Both the position numbers and the translations under genes were made by a program. Under the pieces are notes generated by a model. It was not told the DNA's origin and ran no database searches. It saw only the letters and a list, made by a program, of their open reading frames with translations. From the NCBI GenBank assembly GCA_023414985.1, contig JAEZLY010000158.1, positions 1 to 8,311 of the forward strand: a stretch of 8,311 nucleotides of DNA, read 5' to 3'. This document shows positions 1 to 5,928 of this stretch, one piece after another. Each line of letters opens with the position of its first letter. Within the stretch, counting starts at the first letter, position 1. The DNA is from Bacillota bacterium (GTDB taxonomy: Bacteria > Bacillota > Clostridia > Lachnospirales > Lachnospiraceae).

Positions 1-648
1 TTGAAGGAATTTCCTTTTGATGCTGTCATGACCACTATAAATTATTATGATCATTTCAATTTCCCGGAGATCCAGTCAGAACTGCTGCCACTGGCACAAT
101 TACATAATACAGCCGTAATTTTGATGAAACCGGTGGGCGACGGTCTTTTGTGGAGATCTGCTGAGACAGCCTTCCGATATGCACTCAGTCAGCCGGTATC
201 CATCGTCGTCGCTGGAATCAATAACCGCGAGATTCTGGAAGCTGATTTAAGTTATGTCAAACAGTTTACTCCTATGGATAAGAAAGAGATAGATGAATTA
301 TACCAGAATGCACCGGAGCTCGGTAACTATGTTTGCAGACAATGCGGACTCTGCCTGCCTTGTCCGGAGGGTGTGCCGATCACTGAGATATTCCGATACG
401 AAGGTTATTATGACCGCCAGATGGCGGACGGCATCGTAACCAATGCCTCTGATTATGCACTTAAGGAACGGTTACGCTTTTGGTTTGGCAACAAAGATAT
501 GGCGATGAAGCGTTATTCTGACCTTAAGGTGAAAGCAGACCGCTGCACCGGATGCGGTGACTGTATGACGAAATGCCCTTATCAGATTGATATTATCAGA
601 AAGCTAGCAATTGCTGATTATAAGCTGGCTGAGAAAGAGATCTACTAA
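1..648 (+). CDS. Aldo/keto reductase with C-terminal 4Fe-4S ferredoxin domain (5' end missing)
   Basis: This is the C-terminal part of an aldo/keto reductase fused to a bacterial-type ferredoxin domain. The visible 215 residues begin in the second half of the TIM barrel (ILMKPVGDG near 40-48, IVVAGINN near 69-75) and then carry two cysteine clusters: C112/C115/C118/C121-P and C182/C185/C188/C192-P, each fitting one [4Fe-4S] cluster. Family members are usually well over 300 residues, so the N-terminal part with the start of the barrel and the catalytic Tyr/Lys lies upstream. The TTG at base 1 is the window edge and not a start. The family is taken to be an NAD(P)H-linked cytosolic oxidoreductase coupled to iron-sulfur electron transfer; the substrate cannot be read from the sequence. 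The gene ends with TAA; no hairpin terminator is visible before the next promoter. Confidence 0.9.
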   Translation: MKEFPFDAVMTTINYYDHFNFPEIQSELLPLAQLHNTAVILMKPVGDGLLWRSAETAFRYALSQPVSIVVAGINNREILEADLSYVKQFTPMDKKEIDELYQNAPELGNYVCRQCGLCLPCPEGVPITEIFRYEGYYDRQMADGIVTNASDYALKERLRFWFGNKDMAMKRYSDLKVKADRCTGCGDCMTKCPYQIDIIRKLAIADYKLAEKEIY

Positions 649-670
649 GGCCTTATACTTTGAAATTCTC

Positions 671-699
671 TTGACACACCCAATTATTCATGGTACTTT
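671..699 (+). promoter_or_regulatory. Sigma-A type promoter for the leader ORF / small basic protein unit
   Basis: A perfect -35 TTGACA (671-676), a 17-base spacer and a -10 TACTTT (694-699, 3 of 6, keeping the key T1, A2 and T6). Transcription would begin near 706, giving a short leader before the AGGAAGG ribosome site of the 24-codon ORF. Confidence 0.6.
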
Positions 700-733
700 A
701 TTGATAGTAAATTATAGGAAGGAAGGTGACGTC

Positions 734-808
734 ATGCTTTGTAATAATCAAATTTTAAAAAACTATAAATCGTACCCGTGCAATCTGAATTGGCATGACG
801 TTATTTAA
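734..808 (+). CDS. 24-residue leader-like peptide
   Basis: This short ORF (ATG at 734, TAA at 806-808) has a very strong ribosome site, AGGAAGGTGA, a few bases before the ATG, and sits just behind a good promoter. The peptide starts MLCNNQILKN and contains five Asn, two Cys and one Trp; I recognise no family. It ends 25 bases before a strong intrinsic terminator, which is in turn followed by a 52-codon gene. This layout is that of a leader peptide in a transcription attenuator. Codons 14-16 (Tyr-Pro-Cys) contain a segment complementary to the 5' arm of the terminator. Function is inferred from layout only; it could also be an independent small protein with its own terminator. Confidence 0.55.
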   Translation: MLCNNQILKNYKSYPCNLNWHDVI

Positions 809-841
809 CGCCTTTTATTCAATCTGTTTTTATGCCCGGGT
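774..841 (+). promoter_or_regulatory. Possible antiterminator pairing
   Basis: ACCCGTGC at 774-781, inside the leader ORF, is complementary to GCCCGGGT at 834-841 with one mismatch; flanking T773-A842 and A782-T833 extend this to ten positions with one T/C mismatch. This pairing would compete with the terminator stem at 834-854. The complementarity is seen directly; the regulatory role is inference. Confidence 0.35.
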
Positions 842-860
842 AATTCACCCGGGCTTTTTT
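834..860 (+). terminator. Intrinsic terminator / putative attenuator hairpin
   Basis: Perfect 8-bp GC-rich stem GCCCGGGT (834-841) with ACCCGGGC (847-854), 5-base loop AATTC, followed by six T (855-860). It sits between the 24-codon leader ORF and the 52-codon gene, 24 bases before the latter's ATG, so it either ends the leader transcript or regulates read-through into the small basic protein gene. Confidence 0.9.
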
Positions 861-884
861 GTGCCTATTTATGAAAGGGAAAAT

Positions 885-1043
885 ATGAAAAGGAAAAAAT
901 CAAATTTAATAAAGTTTACAAAAGAATCAAAAGAAGACCGTAAGAAACGAGTTTCCTGTGGAGTGAAATACCGTGCGGCTGTTTTTGAAAATAAGAAAAA
1001 GCGGCAAAAGTATAAATATAATTATAGTGAGGAAATGATGTGA
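885..1043 (+). CDS. Small, strongly basic protein of 52 residues, unknown function
   Basis: ATG at 885 preceded by a GAAAGGGA ribosome site; TGA at 1041-1043. An upstream in-frame ATG at 795 lies within the leader ORF and before the terminator, so it is rejected as the start. The protein begins MKRKKSNLIKFTKESKED and is dominated by Lys and Arg with interspersed Tyr, and has one Cys near residue 30 (VSCGVKYR). It has no membrane segment or signal peptide. The composition suggests nucleic-acid or ribosome binding, but I recognise no family, and this is inference. It has no promoter of its own that I can see, so expression probably depends on read-through of the terminator at 834-860. No clear terminator follows it. 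Confidence 0.65.
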   Translation: MKRKKSNLIKFTKESKEDRKKRVSCGVKYRAAVFENKKKRQKYKYNYSEEMM

Positions 1044-1163
1044 ATAAAGTACAACCCAAAAGTGATAAAGATTTTTTGACGTCTTCAGACAACAATAGTC
1101 CGGTTCAATATTATCTTTAAGAGGTCTGCTCAAGCATCGTTCTTATATTCTGATACTATGTCC

Positions 1164-1634
1164 TTACTCCCAATCCTTGCATACATCTACCCAAGCAGTA
1201 CAGCCGGCATATTCCTGCAACTCGTCACAGGTCAGTTTAATCGCGGAATTACTGCTGCCGCAGGCAGGATAGACTGTCTCAAATCTCCGCAGGGATACAT
1301 CCGCATAGACAGGCAGTTCCTGTGCCAAACCGAAAGGGCAGACTCCTCCTACCGCATGTCCCGTGTACTCCAATACCTCCTCAGGTGTCAACATCTTCGC
1401 CTTTCTGTTGAATTCCGCCTTGAATTTGCCATTATCAATTCTGGCATCTCCTGCTGCAATTAATAACAGCGCACCCTCATCTGTCTTGAAGGATAGGGTC
1501 TTCGCAATTCTTGCGGGTTCCACACCCAACGCATTAGCTGCCAGCTCCACTGTTGCACTCGAGGTCTCAAACTCCAGAATATCCTTATCTCTTTCCCACT
1601 TACTTAAGTGCTCTCTCACCTTATCAATAGCCAT
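1164..1634 (-). CDS. YbaK/ProX-type aminoacyl-tRNA deacylase
   Basis: A single-domain trans-editing protein of 156 residues, the normal size for the YbaK/EbsC/ProX family. Such proteins hydrolyse mischarged tRNAs (for example Cys- or Ala-tRNA(Pro)) in the cytosol, protecting translation fidelity. Seen in the sequence: TSSATVELAANALGV (25-38), then ARIAKTLSF (41-49) with the family's conserved Lys at 45, AGDARID (61-67), and the glycine loop GHAVGGVCPFG (92-102). The ATG at 1632-1634 has AGAAGG six bases upstream on the minus strand. The gene stands alone; no clear hairpin follows its stop. Which aminoacyl-tRNA it edits cannot be decided from sequence. The family call is firm, the subfamily open. 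Confidence 0.9.
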   Translation of the reverse strand: MAIDKVREHLSKWERDKDILEFETSSATVELAANALGVEPARIAKTLSFKTDEGALLLIAAGDARIDNGKFKAEFNRKAKMLTPEEVLEYTGHAVGGVCPFGLAQELPVYADVSLRRFETVYPACGSSNSAIKLTCDELQEYAGCTAWVDVCKDWE

Positions 1635-1777
1635 GATAAACCTTCTTTCTGTAGTAAATGTAATCTATAAATATAAGCTTTCCTGGATAAAATTATTGGT
1701 AAGATACATTGAAGAAGATGGGAATATCCTCCTTCCTTAAATGTAGCTATATCAAAACTTGTACCCAGTTTATGCTT

Positions 1778-2209
1778 TTATTCCTGAAATATCCACTGTT
1801 CTTTATATTTCCCCGTTTCATCTACAAGACTATAATCGTTTTTTTCATCCTTTGTTATCTTCGTATATTCTCCATATCTTTTAGTATAATCTCTACCGAA
1901 AAGGTTTCTTGTATTATCAATATTGCATTTTATGATATACCCATCAAAATCAATATCAAAAATTTCTGGATACCCTTCTTTAGAAAATGCTGTGATACGT
2001 ATTTTATCTATTTGTTTATTTTCAACATTCTTTATAAATGAATGGAATTTATCAACATTTGCTAAACCACTTGCCCCCATAATTACATCACCATTCGTTA
2101 CGGCTGTTTCATAATCATACGATTTGGGATGAATGATAAACCAATACACACCACTAATAGCGAGAAATAAAATAACAATAGAAAAACAAAATATAATTAT
2201 TTTTTTCAT
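1778..2209 (-). CDS. Membrane-anchored DUF4362-like protein
   Basis: A 143-residue protein. One hydrophobic N-terminal segment (about residues 4-26, after MKK) works as an uncleaved anchor or signal; no lipobox Cys is evident. The outer domain contains YDYETAVTNGDVIMG, N51 through KFHSFIKNV, DKIRITAFSKEGYPEIFDIDFDGYII in pieces, a pattern I associate with DUF4362 proteins of Bacillota (function unknown). An ATG five codons upstream (2222-2224) overlaps the GAGGTGG ribosome site and is rejected; the start at 2209 has ideal six-base spacing. By eye the gene is clearly more AT-rich than its neighbours, suggesting separate origin. A TATAAT-like box lies at 2268-2273 on the minus strand but with no good -35. 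Existence is firm; the family name is moderately sure. Confidence 0.75.
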   Translation of the reverse strand: MKKIIIFCFSIVILFLAISGVYWFIIHPKSYDYETAVTNGDVIMGASGLANVDKFHSFIKNVENKQIDKIRITAFSKEGYPEIFDIDFDGYIIKCNIDNTRNLFGRDYTKRYGEYTKITKDEKNDYSLVDETGKYKEQWIFQE

Positions 2210-2215
2210 AAAATT

Positions 2216-2222
2216 CCACCTC
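2216..2222 (-). promoter_or_regulatory. Ribosome binding site deciding the DUF4362-like start
   Basis: GAGGTGG six bases before the ATG at 2207-2209 on the minus strand. An alternative in-frame ATG overlaps this site and would have no ribosome site of its own. Confidence 0.7.
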
Positions 2223-2330
2223 ATTTAGTTTGCTCAGGGATTCAGCAGCAATTTTATATTTGGTTTTATTATATATGATTGATATGTTAATACCGTTTAT
2301 TAGCCTTCCCCGATCAGTTCATTATGACAT

Positions 2331-3404
2331 TTATTTATATTGGATGCCGCCTCGCCGCTTAATTACCTCAAGATACTTGGCTGATACAAGATCAGAATTA
2401 CCTTCCCTGACCATGGCAAGACATTTTCTGTAGAGGCTCGGATTTAATCCCATAGCAAGTAATTCCTCCTCCGATAAATCATCAGGCCTTTTGAAATGCA
2501 GAAGTTCCCCCGATGATACATCATCAAGCTGTTCAACGTTCGTAAGCCCTTGTTCTTCCTGCTTCCTACTCCTTCTGTAAGCCTCCATCCTCTCCAGCTC
2601 AGCCTCTTCCAGCTGTCTCTTCTCCTCCTTGAGGGCTTTTAGCCTATCGTGAGCCTTCTGATAGCTCAACTTCTCCTGTTCCAATTCCCGAAGCAGTCGT
2701 TCACATTCCTCCGTAAAGCTGCCAACCGGACTCGTCGTCCAATCCACTGTAACCTCTCCGATCGGATAGGTTTTCTCAAGGATTTTGAACCTTCGTTCTT
2801 TTCCGAACCGGTAGCTGATACTCCTCTTGAGTGTCAATGTCTCCTTCTGGGCATCCAGGAAAGCCAGATATCCCATGGATTTTTGGACCAGAGTCTGATA
2901 CCAGTCCGGCTGATCTGTCTTTGCAATTCGGCGTTTTCCGAGGATATAGAGCACCGGGATCTGTTTCGCCTGATAATAGTTATCCCGTTCCCTGAATTTC
3001 TCGAGGCTGGTATTTTGCAGACGATAATCCACCGCAATCCTATGTTCACCATCCGTACTGAACAGAGTACCGTACATCCCGTTCTCCAGGCGGTAATGTG
3101 CCTGGATATTACTGTCCGGGAAGCTTCGCTTCAATAGCTGATACAGTAGGCGTTTGCCCTTCTTCAGTTCCTCCGACTCCGAACCGCTGTCATACTCGCA
3201 GGCTTCTATATCATAATGAGCAAAATAAGGTTCTTTCACCGGGCCAGCTGCCAGATAAACCGGTGCATGGCATTCCACACAGGTCAGCTGACGCAGGGCG
3301 GCAGCCTCTTTCCATTCAAGTACCTTATCCTCATAGTAATAGCCGGATGAATCCTTCAATTCATATGTGCATAATATCTTCCCTTGATAATAGCAATTCT
3401 CCAT
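2331..3404 (-). CDS. CoiA-like competence/nuclease-family protein with coiled coil
   Basis: A 357-residue cytosolic protein resembling CoiA, the competence-associated protein of Gram-positive bacteria with a PD-(D/E)XK-type nuclease fold. Seen: a putative metal-binding finger C42-x2-C45 ... H63 (YFAH) ... C69, as in the CoiA N-terminal region; Glu/Lys-rich helix 78-95; a core strand RIAVDYRLQ (122-130) followed by FRERDNYYQ and IPVLYILG (149-156), matching the CoiA pattern of strand, R..Y helix and I/W-I-L-G strand. A charged coiled coil spans about 232-285, and a short helical C-terminal domain follows (SEEELLAMGLNPSLYRK). The nuclease signature is not canonical: the usual acidic position before the core strand reads MYGTLFS, and the E-x-Q position reads D-Y-R. 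A weak GGGGTGG ribosome site precedes the ATG. The fold assignment is moderately sure; catalytic activity is doubtful. Confidence 0.7.
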   Translation of the reverse strand: MENCYYQGKILCTYELKDSSGYYYEDKVLEWKEAAALRQLTCVECHAPVYLAAGPVKEPYFAHYDIEACEYDSGSESEELKKGKRLLYQLLKRSFPDSNIQAHYRLENGMYGTLFSTDGEHRIAVDYRLQNTSLEKFRERDNYYQAKQIPVLYILGKRRIAKTDQPDWYQTLVQKSMGYLAFLDAQKETLTLKRSISYRFGKERRFKILEKTYPIGEVTVDWTTSPVGSFTEECERLLRELEQEKLSYQKAHDRLKALKEEKRQLEEAELERMEAYRRSRKQEEQGLTNVEQLDDVSSGELLHFKRPDDLSEEELLAMGLNPSLYRKCLAMVREGNSDLVSAKYLEVIKRRGGIQYK

Positions 3405-3446
3405 CCGACCACCCCACTGCTCTATCCAAAATCATCTTTATACCGT

Positions 3447-3475
3447 ATCATAGTACAAAATCTTCCAAAGTTCAA
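3447..3475 (-). promoter_or_regulatory. Promoter of the CoiA-like gene
   Basis: On the minus strand: -35 TTGAAC (3475-3470), 17-base spacer, -10 TATGAT (3452-3447, 5 of 6). It lies about 43 bases before the ATG at 3404. Confidence 0.55.
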
Positions 3476-3498
3476 GATGTGACAGTAAGTTACATCTT
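3474..3498. repeat. Inverted repeat next to the CoiA-like promoter
   Basis: AAGATGT (3474-3480) and ACATCTT (3492-3498) form 7-bp arms around an 11-base spacer, just upstream of and touching the -35 box on the minus strand. A nested GTAAG (3485-3489) / CTTAC (3496-3500) pair is also present. It could be a regulator site; no protein is assigned. Confidence 0.4.
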
Positions 3499-3609
3499 AC
3501 CTTCGACCAACATTACTCATTTTAAATATTAATTCATTTACCCACCAAAGTGCACATCCAAAAGCAATCTTTATTCGTGATAGCGAGGCATAGAACTTTC
3601 TGATAATAT

Positions 3610-3651
3610 AAAAAAGGATGCCTTCTCTCGATGACCGAGGGACTGCATCCT
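3610..3651 (-). terminator. Terminator of the phospholipase C-like gene
   Basis: On the minus strand, two stacked stems (AGGATGC 3651-3645 with GCATCCT 3621-3615; inner 7-bp stem 3642-3636 with 3630-3624, including one G-T pair) are followed by a T run (A run on the plus strand at 3610-3615). It begins 25 bases after the stop codon at 3676. Confidence 0.8.
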
Positions 3652-3675
3652 CACTATGTTATTTATAGGAAACCC

Positions 3676-4305
3676 TTACATCGCAGCAGTGATAGCTTCA
3701 GCCTGATGCTTATGTCTCTGTACCAATTCATTTTCCAACTTCTCCAAAGCAATCTCAAAAAACATCAGAATTGCATCCACAACCTTATAGCACAATTCTA
3801 TGATGTAATGGATATCGGCCCTCACATTCTTAATAGCCTTCAGATATTCTTTATGGGTCTTTATAATGAAATGACTGATTTCTTCGATCGTATGGAATTT
3901 CTTAGTCTGTGCCCTCTCTCTTCTCGATACATCACTCTCAACATAATCCTTTAAGGAAATCTTCAATTCCTTCTCGTAGAAGCAATGCTCTGTAAAACTG
4001 CCGTCAAAGATGGCATTGTGGGGGAAGGTACAATAATCCGAAAGGTAATGGGTCACAACTCCAAGATGTCTTGCATAATAGCTGCTAATTCCACGGTTGA
4101 TATCATAATCTACCGTAATCTTTCTGATCTCCTCGATCAGAATCTCAAAGGTCTCATCAATCGTATGTCTCTTAGTTAAAAACGATGGTGTCAGGTCCGG
4201 AAGTATACTTCCGATATAAAAAGCTTTTCTGTGCTCACTTAAGTCCTGTACGTTCATGTTGTTCATCAGGTACTTCGCAAGTGAAATATGCGATTTTTTT
4301 CTCAC
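3676..4305 (-). CDS. Zinc-dependent phospholipase C-like protein, no signal peptide
   Basis: A 209-residue protein of the zinc-dependent phospholipase C / S1-P1 nuclease-like family (PF00882 type). Its all-helical fold and metal ligands are recognisable: H6 near the N-terminus, IGSILPDLTP with D37, H47, the helix RHLGVVTHYLSDYCTFPHN giving H80, H86 and D90, and H96, then H107-x3-E111. The family hydrolyses phosphate esters such as phospholipids. Unlike secreted clostridial toxins there is no signal peptide, so the protein is predicted cytosolic and its substrate is unknown. The start is GTG (4303-4305), with a perfect AAGGAGG seven bases upstream. The C-terminus (about 150-195) is a further long helical region. 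It is a single gene with its own terminator, divergent from the CNNM transporter gene. Confidence 0.85.
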   Translation of the reverse strand: MRKKSHISLAKYLMNNMNVQDLSEHRKAFYIGSILPDLTPSFLTKRHTIDETFEILIEEIRKITVDYDINRGISSYYARHLGVVTHYLSDYCTFPHNAIFDGSFTEHCFYEKELKISLKDYVESDVSRRERAQTKKFHTIEEISHFIIKTHKEYLKAIKNVRADIHYIIELCYKVVDAILMFFEIALEKLENELVQRHKHQAEAITAAM

Positions 4306-4312
4306 CAGATAT

Positions 4313-4319
4313 CCTCCTT
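4313..4319 (-). promoter_or_regulatory. Ribosome binding site for the GTG start of the phospholipase C-like gene
   Basis: A perfect AAGGAGG on the minus strand, seven bases before the GTG at 4305-4303; it fixes the non-ATG start. Confidence 0.8.
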
Positions 4320-4464
4320 GGATACAAAAAACATCAGATATAGAGAATTAAGTTAAGAATGAAACTCAAAACCACTCTGTCCTCAATTCTAAACCTTTTT
4401 CGTAATTTTCACAATAGGAATCAACTGCAACTGAGTAGCATTTTTTAGCTGCCATAAATTTTAA

Positions 4465-4485
4465 TATTACCCATGGTCTGTAATA
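4465..4485. repeat. Inverted repeat in the divergent spacer
   Basis: TATTAC (4465-4470) and GTAATA (4480-4485) with a 9-base spacer, between the phospholipase C-like and CNNM genes. Spacing fits a dimeric regulator site, but the arms are short and AT-rich. Confidence 0.3.
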
Positions 4486-4519
4486 CTATGAAATAAAAAT
4501 GAAAATAAATCCAGAAAAC

Positions 4520-4548
4520 TTGACATTGAGGTTGTCTTACTGTAAGAT
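4520..4548 (+). promoter_or_regulatory. Promoter of the CNNM/CorC gene with overlapping palindrome
   Basis: A perfect -35 TTGACA (4520-4525), a 17-base spacer and a -10 TAAGAT (4543-4548, 4 of 6). The palindrome TCTTAC-T-GTAAGA (4535-4547) covers most of the -10 box, as expected for a repressor operator. Transcription would start near 4555. Confidence 0.65.
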
Positions 4549-4597
4549 GAGAAATTGAATAAGTAACTTTTAATGTTTCAATTTAGGAGATGATATT

Positions 4598-5881
4598 GTG
4601 GGCCTCGATGACGCCACGCAACCGATTATATTGATTATCCTGTTTATTCTGTCCGCTTTTTTTACCTGCTCGGAAGCAGCACTCAACGGTGTGAACAAGC
4701 TGCGTATCCGCACTCTGGAGGACGACGATGTAAGAGGTGCGAAAACTGTAAGTAAATTGATAGAAGAACCCCGTAAGATGTTAAGTGCCATCTTAATCTG
4801 CAAGAATGTGATGAAGCTATCCGCTTCCTCTCTGGCAACGACTATGGCGATCAGCTATTGGGGCAATACCTGGGTGGGCTTATCCATCGGTGTACTTATT
4901 CTTCTGTATCTGATCTTCGGATCAATATTGCCTAAGACGATTGCAACCATCTATCCTGAGAAGGTAGCCCTTGCGATGGGAGGTCCGATTTACTTAATAA
5001 CCAAGCTGCTGACACCGCTATCCTTTATACTGAATAAGATATGCAACGGTATTATGCTGTTGTTCCATATCGACGCAGAAGCCAAAACTGCTGTGATTAC
5101 CGAGTCGGAGCTGAGAAATCTTCTTGATTACAGCCACGAGGAAGGCGTCATAGAGAGCGAAGAACGAAGGATGATAACCAATGTAGTTGATTTTGGTGAT
5201 TCCCTGGCCAAGGATGTCATGGTACCCCGTACCGATATGGCATTCGCCAATGTCGATTTTTCCTACGATGAATTGGTACAGGCATTTTCAGAAGAGAAAT
5301 ACACTCGTATGCCTGTCTATTCCGAGACCCGGGATAATGTCATCGGTATTGTTAATCTGAAGGATGTCTTCTTCTATAAGGGAGATCAGAAGGATTTCAA
5401 TATCGTCGATATCATGCGGGAACCTTATTTTACGTATGAGTATAAGAAGACCTCCGAGCTGTTGATTGAGATGCGAAGGGACTCCATCTCACTTGCAATC
5501 GTACTGGATGAATACGGTGCGACCGTAGGTTTGATTACGATAGAGGATTTATTGGAAGAAATCGTCGGAGAGATCCGGGATGAATACGATGATGACGAAG
5601 AAGACAGCATCCTGATGCTGTCAGAAAATGAATATATGATAGACGGCTATACCAAGCTAGACGAGATCAATGAAGCTTTCGATCTCAAATTAGAATCCGA
5701 CGACTACGACTCCATCGCGGGACATGTGATCTACCTACTTGATCATCTTCCGGAAGAAGGCGAGACCGTGACGGAAGGCAACATCGTCTTTACCGTTGCT
5801 TCGGTAGATAAGAACAGAGTGGACAAGGTCCATATGCTGATCAAGGACAAAACTGAAGAAGCAGAAGAAAAAAGCGAATAA
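4598..5881 (+). CDS. CNNM/CBS/CorC_HlyC family membrane transporter (hemolysin-related, UPF0053)
   Basis: A 427-residue inner-membrane protein of the CNNM/CorC (formerly 'hemolysin C-like') family, linked to Mg2+ efflux or other divalent cation handling. Domains in order: CNNM transmembrane region (TM about 8-28, 62-85, 93-113, 125-150, with SEAALNGVNKLRIRTL and GSILPKTIA); two cytosolic CBS domains (about 205-262 from MVPRTDM, and 268-325 ending YGATVGLITIEDLLEEIVGE), which usually bind ATP; an acidic linker; and a CorC_HlyC domain (about 335-417). The length is normal for the family. The start is GTG (4598), with AGGAGA seven bases upstream. The segment that usually reads IGNN-x-VN in TM2 reads ICKNVMKL, putting Lys where Asn is common. 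The gene is monocistronic with its own promoter and strong terminator. The transported ion is not proven. Confidence 0.92.
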   Translation: MGLDDATQPIILIILFILSAFFTCSEAALNGVNKLRIRTLEDDDVRGAKTVSKLIEEPRKMLSAILICKNVMKLSASSLATTMAISYWGNTWVGLSIGVLILLYLIFGSILPKTIATIYPEKVALAMGGPIYLITKLLTPLSFILNKICNGIMLLFHIDAEAKTAVITESELRNLLDYSHEEGVIESEERRMITNVVDFGDSLAKDVMVPRTDMAFANVDFSYDELVQAFSEEKYTRMPVYSETRDNVIGIVNLKDVFFYKGDQKDFNIVDIMREPYFTYEYKKTSELLIEMRRDSISLAIVLDEYGATVGLITIEDLLEEIVGEIRDEYDDDEEDSILMLSENEYMIDGYTKLDEINEAFDLKLESDDYDSIAGHVIYLLDHLPEEGETVTEGNIVFTVASVDKNRVDKVHMLIKDKTEEAEEKSE

Positions 5882-5887
5882 AATCAG

Positions 5888-5921
5888 AAAGAACGTTTCA
5901 GAAATGAAACGTTCTTTTTTT
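5888..5921 (+). terminator. Intrinsic terminator between convergent genes
   Basis: A 12-bp stem (5888-5899 with 5906-5917; arms AAAGAACGTTTC and GAAACGTTCTTT), 6-base loop and T run to 5921, seven bases after the CNNM stop. In the minus direction the same hairpin is followed by a weaker T-rich tail, so it may also end the CAT-like operon. Confidence 0.9.
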
Positions 5922-5928
5922 ATTGGGA

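Noticed and set aside
646..655. Palindrome TAAGGCCTTA at the end of the aldo/keto reductase gene
   Set aside because: No loop or T run; it is too short and self-complementary to act as a terminator.
795..884. Longer version of the 52-residue protein starting at 795
   Set aside because: It would run through the terminator hairpin, overlaps the leader ORF and lacks a ribosome site; the ATG at 885 has one.
1728..1738. Strong ribosome-site-like AAGGAAGGAGG on the minus strand
   Set aside because: No start codon at workable distance; the first ATG downstream (1708-1710) is too far and opens only 14 codons.
1158..1740. Plus-strand open frames opposite the YbaK-type gene
   Set aside because: Shadow frames of a clear family member on the minus strand, with no ribosome sites or recognisable protein features.
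2649..3532. Plus-strand and second minus-strand frames over the CoiA-like gene
   Set aside because: Shadows of the 357-residue gene; translations lack coherent domains.
5425..5610. Minus-strand Ser-rich frame inside the CNNM gene
   Set aside because: A reverse-complement shadow of the acidic Asp/Glu-rich CBS and linker region.
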